Positions 49,485 through 57,644 of a DNA stretch of 64,000 bases are shown here, piece by piece. The notes under the pieces were generated by a model. It was given only the letters and a program-made list of their open reading frames with translations, had not been told where the DNA came from and did no database searches. The stretch is taken from NCBI RefSeq assembly GCF_049844995.1, contig NZ_JBNCMC010000001.1:558001-622000 (forward strand), given 5' to 3'. Source of the stretch: Luteimicrobium sp049844995. Its GTDB lineage: Bacteria; Actinomycetota; Actinomycetes; Actinomycetales; Cellulomonadaceae. How positions within the stretch are numbered: the stretch's first letter is position 1; each line of letters starts with the position of its first letter. The position numbers and the translations under genes were made by a program.

Positions 49485-50816
49485 TCAGGAGGGGGTGGCC
49501 TCCGCCGCCGCGCGTGCTGCCGCGGGGAGGGCGGCCTCGATGCGGTCGAGCGCGGCGTCGTCGTGCGCGGCGGACAGGAACCACGCCTCGAAGACGGACG
49601 GCGGCAGGTTCACCCCCGCGTCGAGCATGGCGTGGAAGAACGCGGTGTACCGGAACGAGTCCTGCGCCTTGGCCTGGGCGTACGTGGTGACGCCGAACCG
49701 CGCGGCCAGGTCGCCGAAGAACACGGAGAACAGGCTTCCCGCGTGTTGGACGACGTGCGGCACGCCTGCCTCGTCGAGCGCGGCGCCCACCGCGGCGGAG
49801 AGCCGGGCGGCGGCGGCGTCGACGCGGGAGTAGACGGCGTCGTCGGCGAGGCGGAGGGTCGCGAGGCCCGCGGCGACGGCGACCGGGTTCCCGGACAGCG
49901 TGCCCGCCTGGTAGACGGGGCCGAGCGGGGCCAGCTGGTCCATGACCGCGGCCGAGCCGGCGAGCGCCGCGACGGGCATCCCGCCGCCGACGACCTTCCC
50001 GAACGTGAACAGGTCGGGCGCGTAGTAGTCGTCGCCGGCCGGGTCGAGCCCGCTCTCGAGCCCCCACCACCCCGACGGCCCGACCCGGAAACCGGTGAGC
50101 ACCTCGTCGAGGATGAGCAGCGCGCCGTGCTCGGCCGTGACCCGGCGCAGGCCCTGGTTGAAGCCCTCCGGCGGCCGGACGACGCCCATGTTCGCGGGCG
50201 CCGCCTCGGTGATGACGGCGGCGATCTGCGAGCCGTACCGGGTGAACGCGTCCTCGACGGCGGACAGGTCGCCGTAGGGCACGACGATCGTCTCGCCCGC
50301 CGTCGCCTCGGTGACCCCCGCGGAGCCGGGGAGCGCGAGCGTCGCGACGCCCGAGCCGGCGTCGGCCAGGAGCGCGTCGCCGTGCCCGTGGTAGCAGCCC
50401 GCGAACTTCACGACGAGGTCGCGGCCGGTCACGCCTCGCGCCAGGCGGATCGCCGTCATGGTCGCCTCGGTGCCCGTCGACACGAGCCGGACGCGCTCGG
50501 CGAGCGGCACCCGCCGGCGGATCTCCTCGGCCAGCTCGACCTCGCCGACCGTCGGTGCGCCGAACGACAGGCCGCGCGCGGCCGCCTCCTGGACGGCCGC
50601 GACGACGTCGGGCTGCGCGTGGCCGAGGAGCGCGGGACCCCACGAGCAGACGAGGTCGACGTACTCGCGACCCGCGACGTCGGTCACGTACGCGCCGCGG
50701 GCGCTCGCGAGGAACCGCGGGTCGCCGCCGACGCTCCCGTACGCGCGGACGGGCGAGTTCACGCCGCCCGGGATCGCGGCCTGGGCGCGGACGAACGCGT
50801 CGTGGTTGGTGGTCAC
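49485..50816 (-). CDS. hemL: Glutamate-1-semialdehyde 2,1-aminomutase
   Basis: About 443 residues, class III aminotransferase fold. The catalytic PLP Lys lies in DLFTFGKVVGGGMP and the cofactor-binding GTEATMTAIRLARG and LLILDEVLTGFR are conserved. HemL converts glutamate-1-semialdehyde (from HemA) to 5-aminolevulinate. Start GTG 50816 overlaps the hemB stop by four bases; it is the last gene of hemC-hemD-hemB-hemL. Nothing unusual in the coding sequence. Confidence 0.96.
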   Translation of the reverse strand: MTTNHDAFVRAQAAIPGGVNSPVRAYGSVGGDPRFLASARGAYVTDVAGREYVDLVCSWGPALLGHAQPDVVAAVQEAAARGLSFGAPTVGEVELAEEIRRRVPLAERVRLVSTGTEATMTAIRLARGVTGRDLVVKFAGCYHGHGDALLADAGSGVATLALPGSAGVTEATAGETIVVPYGDLSAVEDAFTRYGSQIAAVITEAAPANMGVVRPPEGFNQGLRRVTAEHGALLILDEVLTGFRVGPSGWWGLESGLDPAGDDYYAPDLFTFGKVVGGGMPVAALAGSAAVMDQLAPLGPVYQAGTLSGNPVAVAAGLATLRLADDAVYSRVDAAAARLSAAVGAALDEAGVPHVVQHAGSLFSVFFGDLAARFGVTTYAQAKAQDSFRYTAFFHAMLDAGVNLPPSVFEAWFLSAAHDDAALDRIEAALPAAARAAAEATPS

Positions 50817-51802
50817 TTCTGCTCCTTCAGCCAGCCGGCGACCTCGACGGCCCAGTACGTGAGCACGACGTCCGCGCCGGCGCGCTTGATCATGGTGAGC
50901 GACTCCTCGATCGCCGGGCGGCGGTTGATCCACCCGTTCGCGGCCGCGGCCTCGATCATCGCGTACTCGCCCGACACCTGGTACGCCGCGACCGGCACGT
51001 CGGAGCGCTGCGTGACCTCGGCCAGGACGTCCAGGTTGCCCGCGGGCTTGACCATGACGACGTCCGCGCCCTCGAGCAGGTCGAGGTCCGTCTCGCGGAT
51101 CCCCTCGCGCCCGTTGGCGGGGTCGAGCTGGTAGGTCCGGCGGTCGCCCTGGAGCTCGGAGTCGACGGCTTCGCGGAACGGGCCGTAGAACGCGCTCGCG
51201 TACTTGGCGGTGTAGGCGAGGATCGCGGTGTCGGTGTACCCGGCGTCGTCGAGCGCTTCGCGGCACGCGGCGACCTGGCCGTCCATCATGCCGCTGAGCC
51301 CCAGGACGTCGGCGCCCGCCTCCGCCTGCGCGACGGCCATGGCCTGGTAGCGGGTGAGCGTGGCGTCGTTGTCGACCTTGCCGCCGGGGTCGAGGACGCC
51401 GCAGTGGCCGTGGTCGGTGAACTCGTCGAGGCACAGGTCGGACATGACCACCAGGCGTCCCTCGGCGGCCTCGACGGCGGCGCGGAGCCCGCGCTGCAGG
51501 ATGCCGTCGGGCGCGTCGGCCTGCGAGCCCACGGCGTCGCGCACGGCGGGGATGCCGAACAGCATGACGCCGCCGATCCCGGCGTCGGCGGCCTCCTTCA
51601 CGGCGCCCGCGAGGCTGTCGAGCGTGTGCTGCACGACGCCGGGCATCGACTCGAGCGGAGCCGGCTCGGTCAGGCTCTCCTTGACGAAGAGCGGCAGCAC
51701 GAGGTCCGCGGCGTGCAGGCGGTGCTCCGACACGAGCCGCCGGAGCGCGGGGGTGGTGCGCAGGCGACGCGGCCGCACGTACGGGCGGGGCGGGGTGGTC
51801 AT
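50813..51802 (-). CDS. hemB: Porphobilinogen synthase (5-aminolevulinate dehydratase)
   Basis: A 329-residue HemB that condenses two 5-aminolevulinates. The Schiff-base lysines lie in YTAKYASAFYGP and VMVKPA. The metal-site segment DLCLDEFTDHGHCG has Asp where zinc enzymes have a second Cys (CLCEYTSHGHCG), suggesting a magnesium-dependent or mixed type. Overlaps hemD by four bases and hemL by four bases. Confidence 0.96.
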   Translation of the reverse strand: MTTPPRPYVRPRRLRTTPALRRLVSEHRLHAADLVLPLFVKESLTEPAPLESMPGVVQHTLDSLAGAVKEAADAGIGGVMLFGIPAVRDAVGSQADAPDGILQRGLRAAVEAAEGRLVVMSDLCLDEFTDHGHCGVLDPGGKVDNDATLTRYQAMAVAQAEAGADVLGLSGMMDGQVAACREALDDAGYTDTAILAYTAKYASAFYGPFREAVDSELQGDRRTYQLDPANGREGIRETDLDLLEGADVVMVKPAGNLDVLAEVTQRSDVPVAAYQVSGEYAMIEAAAANGWINRRPAIEESLTMIKRAGADVVLTYWAVEVAGWLKEQK

Positions 51803-52716
51803 GAGGAAGCTCCTCGGTCGGTGGTCTCTACCGGGTCGTCAGAACCTCGTGAGGCTTGAGGCCCACGAGCTTCTGACAGGTCGAGTGGGGTGAGGGCACG
51901 GACGGTGGCGTCGGCGAGCCCGGCGTCGTCGGCGGTGGTGGCGACCGCGGCGACGTGCAGCCCGGCCTCCTCGGCCGCTCGGGCGGTGGGGGGACCGATG
52001 GCCACGCCGACGACGCCGTCGCGCGGCCCCAGCTGGGTCGCCACCTCGCGCGCGACGCTGCCCGAGGTGAGGACGACCGCGTCGACGTCGCCGTCCGCCC
52101 AGGCGTCGCGGGTCGCGCCGTCGATCAGGTGGGTCACCGTGCGGTAGGCGGTCACGACGTGCGGTCGCGCGCCCATCGCGGTCAGCCCCCGCTCGAGCGT
52201 CGGCTGCGCCAGGTCGCCGAGGGGCAGCAGGACGCGGGGGCCGCCGACGTCGGACGTGTCAGAACGAGGCGCCCGTATACGGGACTCACGTTCTGACGAC
52301 TCGGTGGGGGCGGCGAGGGAGCGCAGCGCGGCGAGGAGGCCGAGCGCCGAGTGGTCCTCGGGGACGAGCGCGGCCTCGACGCCGACCTCGCGCAGCGCGC
52401 GCGCCGTCGACGGCCCGACGGCGGCCCACCGGGCGGGCGCGCCGCCGAGCCGGTCGCCGGGAGCCACGCGAGACCACGCAGCCGCGAGCTCGTCGACCGC
52501 GTTGACGCTCGTGACCAGGACCCACGCGTACCCGGCGGCCGCGAGGTCGCGGGCGGCGTCGTCGAGGGCGCCGAGGTCGTCGGCGGGGGCGCGCTCGATC
52601 ACGGGGCTGACCAGCACCTGCGCGCCCAGCTCGTGCAGGCGCGCCGCGAGCCCGACCGCGCGGTCCAGCGACCGCGGCACGAGGACGGTCCGCCCGTCGA
52701 GGGGACGCTCGGTCAC
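51799..52716 (-). CDS. hemD: Uroporphyrinogen-III synthase carrying two palindromic inserts
   Basis: About 305 residues, longer than the usual 250-270 of HemD. The two-domain fold is recognisable (LVPRSLDRAVGLAARLHELG, AWVLVTSVNAVDEL, AVVLTSGSVAREVATQLG). HemD closes and inverts the D ring of hydroxymethylbilane. The extra length is due to two 40-bp palindromic elements: one in the middle (52258-52297, translated SERESRIRAPRSD) in the linker between domains, and one at the C-terminus (51838-51877, SEARGPQASRGSD), after which the frame continues for 12 residues to the stop. Starts one base after hemC stops. Confidence 0.9.
   Translation of the reverse strand: MTERPLDGRTVLVPRSLDRAVGLAARLHELGAQVLVSPVIERAPADDLGALDDAARDLAAAGYAWVLVTSVNAVDELAAAWSRVAPGDRLGGAPARWAAVGPSTARALREVGVEAALVPEDHSALGLLAALRSLAAPTESSERESRIRAPRSDTSDVGGPRVLLPLGDLAQPTLERGLTAMGARPHVVTAYRTVTHLIDGATRDAWADGDVDAVVLTSGSVAREVATQLGPRDGVVGVAIGPPTARAAEEAGLHVAAVATTADDAGLADATVRALTPLDLSEARGPQASRGSDDPVETTDRGASS
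51838..51877 (-). repeat. 40-bp palindromic element, copy 1 (hemD 3' end)
   Basis: GTCAGAACCTCGTG (51838-51851) / CACGAGCTTCTGAC (51864-51877), 13 of 14 paired, exactly 40 bp overall. On the hemD strand it reads TCA GAA ... TCT GAC, giving SEARGPQASRGSD. Confidence 0.85.
52258..52297 (-). repeat. 40-bp palindromic element, copy 2 (hemD internal)
   Basis: Same outer arms GTCAGAACG / CGTTCTGAC, exactly 40 bp, with a perfectly palindromic centre CCCGTATACGGG; 16 of 20 pairs. It is read in the same phase as copy 1 (TCA GAA ... TCT GAC), giving SERESRIRAPRSD between the two HemD domains. Confidence 0.82.
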
Positions 52717-52717
52717 G

Positions 52718-53749
52718 TCAGCGCCCGGTCCCGACGACGTCCGGCATGGCCGCCGCGATCTCGTCCGCGAGCTGGGTGCCGAGGCTGACGGCGTCGTCGA
52801 GGGTGATGCCGCCGGAGCCCCCGGCGGCCTGGAGCCGGGCCGTCCGGCGCTCGGCGGTGCGGCCGTCGACCGTGACCGCTACGGCCTCGAGCACGAGCTC
52901 CTCGAGCCCGGCGCCCGCGTCCGGGTCGAGGTCGTCGTCGGCCGGCGCCGACCGCTCGACGTGCGCCAGGGCACCGAGCGGCGCGGCGCACCCGGCCTCG
53001 AGGCGGGCGAGGAACGCGCGCTCCGCCGTCACGGACAGCGTGGTGTCGCGGTCGGCGAGCGCGTCGAGGGCCGCGTGCAGCGCGAGGTCGAGCGCGGTGG
53101 GTTCGGTCCCGAGCACGCGCACCTCGATCGCGAGCGCGCCCTGCCCCGGCGCGGGCAGCATCACGCCCGGCTCGAACGCCTCCGCCACCGCGCCGAGCCG
53201 CCCGATCCGCGCGAGCCCGGCGCGTGCCAGCACGACGGCGTCCAGGTCGCCCGTCTCCGGGTGTGCCCGGCCGAGGCGCGTGTCGATGTTGCCGCGGATG
53301 TCGACGACGTCGAGGTCGGGCCGCGCGGCGAGCAGCTGCGCGGCGCGGCGCGGGGACCCGGTGCCGACGCGCGCGCCGTCGGGCAGGGCGAACAGGCCGG
53401 CGCCGGTGCGCGAGCACAGGACGTCGCGAGGGTTCTCCCGCTCGGGGCTCACGAGCCGCAGGCCGGGCGCGGTCGCGACCGGCAAGTCCTTGAGCGAGTG
53501 GACCGCGACGTCGCAGCGCCCGTCCAGGAGCGCCTCCCGCAGCGCAGTGACGAACACGCCCGTCCCTCCGAGCTGGGCGAGGGACCCGGTACGCACGTCG
53601 CCGTCGGTCGTGATCCGGACGAGCTCGACGTCGAGGCCCGTGAGCTCGGCGAGCCGGTCGGCGATCGTCTGCGTCTGGGTGAGGGCGAGCGTGGAACCGC
53701 GGGTGCCGACGCGCACGCTCGTCGGCACCTTCAGGGGGGTCGGGGTCAC
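52718..53749 (-). CDS. hemC: Porphobilinogen deaminase (hydroxymethylbilane synthase)
   Basis: A 343-residue HemC that joins four porphobilinogens. SVRVGTRGSTLALTQTQ, VHSLKDLP and the dipyrromethane-binding Cys in EAGCAAPLGA are present. First gene of hemC-hemD-hemB-hemL. A divergent hydrolase gene starts 141 bases away. A modest acidic insert (PADDDLDPDAGAG) precedes the C-terminal domain; this is not a palindromic element. Confidence 0.96.
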   Translation of the reverse strand: MTPTPLKVPTSVRVGTRGSTLALTQTQTIADRLAELTGLDVELVRITTDGDVRTGSLAQLGGTGVFVTALREALLDGRCDVAVHSLKDLPVATAPGLRLVSPERENPRDVLCSRTGAGLFALPDGARVGTGSPRRAAQLLAARPDLDVVDIRGNIDTRLGRAHPETGDLDAVVLARAGLARIGRLGAVAEAFEPGVMLPAPGQGALAIEVRVLGTEPTALDLALHAALDALADRDTTLSVTAERAFLARLEAGCAAPLGALAHVERSAPADDDLDPDAGAGLEELVLEAVAVTVDGRTAERRTARLQAAGGSGGITLDDAVSLGTQLADEIAAAMPDVVGTGR

Positions 53750-53890
53750 CCGTCCAGTGTCCGCCCGGTGACGGCTGCCGGGAAATCACCTGACCCGCCG
53801 TCAGATCGGCGTCACTCCGCGCACCCGAGGCCCGACCACGTGTCAGCGTCACGTCAGCGATCTGGAAGCGCCGCGGCCGACGATCGTCGC

Positions 53891-54790
53891 ATGGACACCA
53901 CCACCAACCGGCCGGGCGAGGCAACCTTCACGACGGGCCGCGTCACGTCCGCCGACGGCACGACGATCGGGTTCCGCCGGATCGGGCACGGCCCGGCGGT
54001 CATCCTCCTGCACGGCGGCCTCCAGTCCGGGCAGAACCTGGCCCGGCTCGCCGCGGCGCTGTCGGGGTCGTTCGACGTGATCGTCCCCGACCGCCGCCGC
54101 CGGGGGACGAGCCGGGCCGCCGAGCCCGCCGACGGCGAGCACACGGCCCGCGAGGTCGAGGACCTCCGCGCGCTCGTCGACGCGACCGGTGCCCACGCCG
54201 TGTTCGGGCTGAGCGCCGGCGGCCTCGTCGCGCTCCGGGCGGCCACCGAGATCCCCGAGCTGACGCGCCTGGCGCTGTACGAGCCGGCGCTGTCCGTCGG
54301 CGGCTCGGTGCCGACGGACTGGCTCCCGGCGTACGACCGCCAGGTCGCCGCCGGGCGTCTCGCCTCCGCGATGCGGACGGCGATGGTCGGGCTGCGGGTC
54401 GCGCCGGGGTTCTTCCGGCTGCCGTCGTTCCTCGTCTCGCCGCTGCTGCGGATCGTCATGCGGTTCCAGCGTCCGGCGCCGGGCGAGGCGTCGACCGAGG
54501 ACGTCGTCCGCGCGATGCGCCATGACATGGCGCTCGTGACCGAGCTCGCCGACACGACCGCCGACTACGCGGCCCTCAGCGCGGACGTCCTTCTCCTGGG
54601 CGGCGCGAAGAGCCCGGGCTACTTCGCGGCTTCGCTCGCGGCGCTCGCCGACGCGCTCCCGCACGCCCACCGCGTCACCCTCTCCGGCATGACGCACAAC
54701 GACGCCGACAACGACGGCGACCCGGCGCGCGTCGCAGACCTCCTCGAGCCGTTCTTCCAGGGCGCCCCGGCCGTGCAGCCGCGGTACTGA
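53891..54790 (+). CDS. Alpha/beta hydrolase
   Basis: About 299 residues. The oxyanion motif is ILLHGGLQSGQNL, the nucleophile elbow GLSAGGLVALRAA, and the His lies in LSGMTHNDADNDG near residue 275. It belongs to the general alpha/beta-hydrolase (TAP/2-hydroxymuconate-type) group; no signal peptide. ATG 53891 follows GACGAT (53879-53884) by six bases, a leaderless start. Located inside the gap that splits the hem cluster. Confidence 0.85.
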   Translation: MDTTTNRPGEATFTTGRVTSADGTTIGFRRIGHGPAVILLHGGLQSGQNLARLAAALSGSFDVIVPDRRRRGTSRAAEPADGEHTAREVEDLRALVDATGAHAVFGLSAGGLVALRAATEIPELTRLALYEPALSVGGSVPTDWLPAYDRQVAAGRLASAMRTAMVGLRVAPGFFRLPSFLVSPLLRIVMRFQRPAPGEASTEDVVRAMRHDMALVTELADTTADYAALSADVLLLGGAKSPGYFAASLAALADALPHAHRVTLSGMTHNDADNDGDPARVADLLEPFFQGAPAVQPRY

Positions 54791-54826
54791 GCGCCGGTCC
54801 GCACGGCGCCGTGAAACGATGGCGAC

Positions 54827-55201
54827 GTGGACCTGCCGACGCGCCTCCGCCGGGTCGTGCGGCGCCGACTCTCCGAGGCGACCGGCGTACCTCTGCGCGT
54901 GAGGCCGTGGCCCGAGGACCACGAGCTGTGGGTGGTCTACCGGGCGGCAGCCCAGAACCGTGACCTCTGGCCGATGCTGCGGTCAGCCGTGATGCTGGAG
55001 GGGGACCATGACGAGTCCCTGGCGAATGCGGTCGTCGTGGCCGGGCTGCTCGCCTCCCGCGACGACGCCGAGCGTGCGTGGTGGCTGGCAGCCGCGCGAC
55101 CCGACTGGCAGGCCCACGAGGCGGCTGAGGAGATGCTGATCGCCCGTGAGGTCGCCGCGGGCCGCGGCACCGACCGAGCCGAAGCTGGACAGCTGGGCTG
55201 A
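54827..55201 (+). CDS. Hypothetical protein, possibly frameshifted
   Basis: A 124-residue frame with Trp-rich, helical character (DHELWVVYRAAAQNRDLWPMLRSAV, ASRDDAERAWWLAAARPDWQAHEAAEEML). Not recognised. GTG 54827 follows AACGAT (54815-54820) by six bases, which supports a real start. From about 55180 the +1 frame continues as KLDSWADGLQRHVVEV...VLELLAVHARTRR to a stop at 55323-55325 and looks at least as protein-like as the present end, so the original gene may have been about 165 residues and disrupted by a one-base change or a sequencing error. Confidence 0.5.
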   Translation: MDLPTRLRRVVRRRLSEATGVPLRVRPWPEDHELWVVYRAAAQNRDLWPMLRSAVMLEGDHDESLANAVVVAGLLASRDDAERAWWLAAARPDWQAHEAAEEMLIAREVAAGRGTDRAEAGQLG

Positions 55202-55403
55202 CGGTCTGCAGCGGCACGTCGTCGAGGTCGCGCCAGCCGCGGTGCTCGAGCTCCTGGCCGTTCATGCTCGGACTCGCCGTGTCCGGTCGCGCGCATCCGA
55301 GCGACTGGCCGGCTCGCGCCGCTGAGGTTCACAGCCGATCCCGCGACTGAGTTCACCCCGAGCGACCCGGTCTGCCGCGAACCTCCAGGCCTAGCGTGAA
55401 GGT

Positions 55404-57644
55404 GTGGATGGCGCGCCCGCACGGGACGCCGGCGGCCTGCGTGGCCTCGGTCGCTTCTGCGCGCGGCACGCCTGGCTGGTGGTCGTGGTGTGGGTGGTCG
55501 TCGGCGCGGCCGTGCTCCTCGCGAACCGGGCGTTCGGCGGGACGTACGTCGACGACTTCTCGTTGCCCGGGACCTCCTCGCAGCAGGGCAAGGATCTGCT
55601 CGCCGAGCACTCGCCGACGACGGCCGGCTCGACGTCGCCGGTGGTGTTCCGGTCGACGTCGGCGCTGTCCGACCAGTCCGACGCGATCTCCCAGACCGTG
55701 ACCGCGCTCGGCACGGTCGAGCACGTGGTGACGGCGTCGTCGCCGCTGGCCGAGGGCGACCTCTCCACCGACGGCAGGACCGGCATCTCGGACGTCACCT
55801 TCGCGGACAACCCGGTCGTCTACGGCCAGGACCTGCTCGACGACGTCGACCGCGCGGTCGCTCCCGCGCGCGCCGCGGGGCTGCAGGTCGACTACGGCGG
55901 GCAGCTCGGCCAGCTCGCCCGGCCCGTCACCGACGACAAGCGCTCGGAGGCGATCGGCCTCGCCGTGGCGCTCGTCGTCCTGCTCGTCGGGTTCGGGAGC
56001 GTCGCCGCCGCGCTGATCCCGCTCGTGAGCGCCGTCGTCGGCGCGCTGGGAGGGCTCGCGGTCCTCGGGCTCGTCGCGGCCTCGGTGACGTTCGCGTCCG
56101 TCTCGCCGACGCTCGCCGCGATGATGGGGCTCGGGGTGGGCATCGACTACGCCCTGTTCCTCACGACCCGGTTCCGCAAGGCGCTGCACGACGGCGCGTC
56201 CCCGCCCGACGCGCTCGGGTCCGCCACGGCGACGAGCGGTCGCACCGTCCTGACGGCCGCGATCACGGTGATCGTGGCGCTGCTCGGGCTGTACGTGTCG
56301 GGCATCGAGTTCGTCGGGCGGATGGGTCTGGCGGCGGGCATCGCCGTCGCGGTCGCCGCGCTGTCCGCGCTGACGCTCGCGCCGGCCCTCCTCGGGCTGG
56401 CGGGACGCCGCATCGATCGCTGGCACGTGCGGGAACCCGTGAGCGAGCCGGTCGGGACGGGCGACGTCTGGCAGCGGTACGCGGGCGTGGTCGGGCGGCG
56501 GCCGTGGGTGTTCCTCGGCGCCGGACTCGGGGTGCTGGTGGTGCTCGCGATCCCCGTGCTGTCGCTCGAGCTCGGTCACATCGACGCGGGGGCGAGCCCC
56601 ACGAGCTACACCGAGCGACGCGCCTACGACGCGATCGAGAAGGCGTTCGGGCCCGGGGCGAACGCGCCGATCACGGTGGTCGCGGAGCTCGCGCCCGGCA
56701 CCTCCGACGCCGACCGCACCCAGCTCGGCACCGACCTCACGACCGCGCTCACCGGGACGAGCGGCGTCGCCTCGGTGACCCCGGTGAGCACCACGCCCGA
56801 CGACGCGCTCCTCGTCACCACCGTCACCCCGACGACCGGGCCGCAGGACGCCGCGACCGACGCGCTCCTGCGCGAGCTCAGCGGCACCACGCTCCCGCGC
56901 GTCCTCGGCCCCGCCGGCGCGACCGGGGACGTCACGGGCGTGACCGCCGCACAGCTCGAGTTCCGCGACGACGTCGCCCAGAAGCTCCCGCTCATCATCG
57001 CGGTGGTCGTCGCGGCGGCGTTCGTGCTCCTGCTCGTCGTGTTCCGCGGCGTCCTCGTGGCGCTCAAGGCGGGGGTGCTCAACCTGCTGTCCATCGCCGC
57101 GTCGTACGGGGTGCTCGTCGCGGTGTTCCAGTGGGGCTGGGGCTCGTCGCTGCTCGGGGTGCCCGAGCCGGTGCCGATCGAGTCCTACGTGCCGATGATG
57201 ATGTTCGCGATCGTGTTCGGGCTGTCGATGGACTACGAGGTGTTCCTGCTCTCGCGGATCCGCGAGGGCTGGCTCGCCACCGCCGACAACAGGCAGAGCG
57301 TCGCAGCCGGGCTGTCCGCGACCGGGCGGGTCATCACCTGCGCCGCACTGATCATGACGAGCGTGTTCGCGTCGTTCCTGCTCTCGACGAACGTCGTCGT
57401 GAAGATGCTCGCGCTCGGCCTGGCCGTGAACGTCCTCATCGACGCGACCGTGGCGCGGCTCGTGCTCGTCCCGTCGACCATGTACCTGTTCGGGCGCCTC
57501 AACTGGTGGATGCCCCGTTGGCTGGACCGTGCCCTGCCGCACCTCGACCCGGAGCCGCCGGCGGAGCCCGTCGAACCCGTCGAGCCCGTCGAACCCGTCG
57601 ATCCGGTTGAGCGCGCGCGGAGGCCTCAGTCCGCGGTCGACTGA
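55404..57644 (+). CDS. MMPL/RND family transporter
   Basis: A 746-residue MMPL protein, about 12 membrane segments and two extracellular domains. GLGVGIDYALFLTTRFRKAL and GLSMDYEVFLLSRIRE are the paired proton-relay motifs. The C-terminus ends with three VEP repeats (PVEPVEPVEPVDP). GTG 55404 follows TAGCGT (55392-55397) by six bases. It lies in the gap between the two hem blocks and converges with hemG (19-base overlap). Substrate unknown; a paralogue lies at 44.2 kb. Confidence 0.9.
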   Translation: MDGAPARDAGGLRGLGRFCARHAWLVVVVWVVVGAAVLLANRAFGGTYVDDFSLPGTSSQQGKDLLAEHSPTTAGSTSPVVFRSTSALSDQSDAISQTVTALGTVEHVVTASSPLAEGDLSTDGRTGISDVTFADNPVVYGQDLLDDVDRAVAPARAAGLQVDYGGQLGQLARPVTDDKRSEAIGLAVALVVLLVGFGSVAAALIPLVSAVVGALGGLAVLGLVAASVTFASVSPTLAAMMGLGVGIDYALFLTTRFRKALHDGASPPDALGSATATSGRTVLTAAITVIVALLGLYVSGIEFVGRMGLAAGIAVAVAALSALTLAPALLGLAGRRIDRWHVREPVSEPVGTGDVWQRYAGVVGRRPWVFLGAGLGVLVVLAIPVLSLELGHIDAGASPTSYTERRAYDAIEKAFGPGANAPITVVAELAPGTSDADRTQLGTDLTTALTGTSGVASVTPVSTTPDDALLVTTVTPTTGPQDAATDALLRELSGTTLPRVLGPAGATGDVTGVTAAQLEFRDDVAQKLPLIIAVVVAAAFVLLLVVFRGVLVALKAGVLNLLSIAASYGVLVAVFQWGWGSSLLGVPEPVPIESYVPMMMFAIVFGLSMDYEVFLLSRIREGWLATADNRQSVAAGLSATGRVITCAALIMTSVFASFLLSTNVVVKMLALGLAVNVLIDATVARLVLVPSTMYLFGRLNWWMPRWLDRALPHLDPEPPAEPVEPVEPVEPVDPVERARRPQSAVD

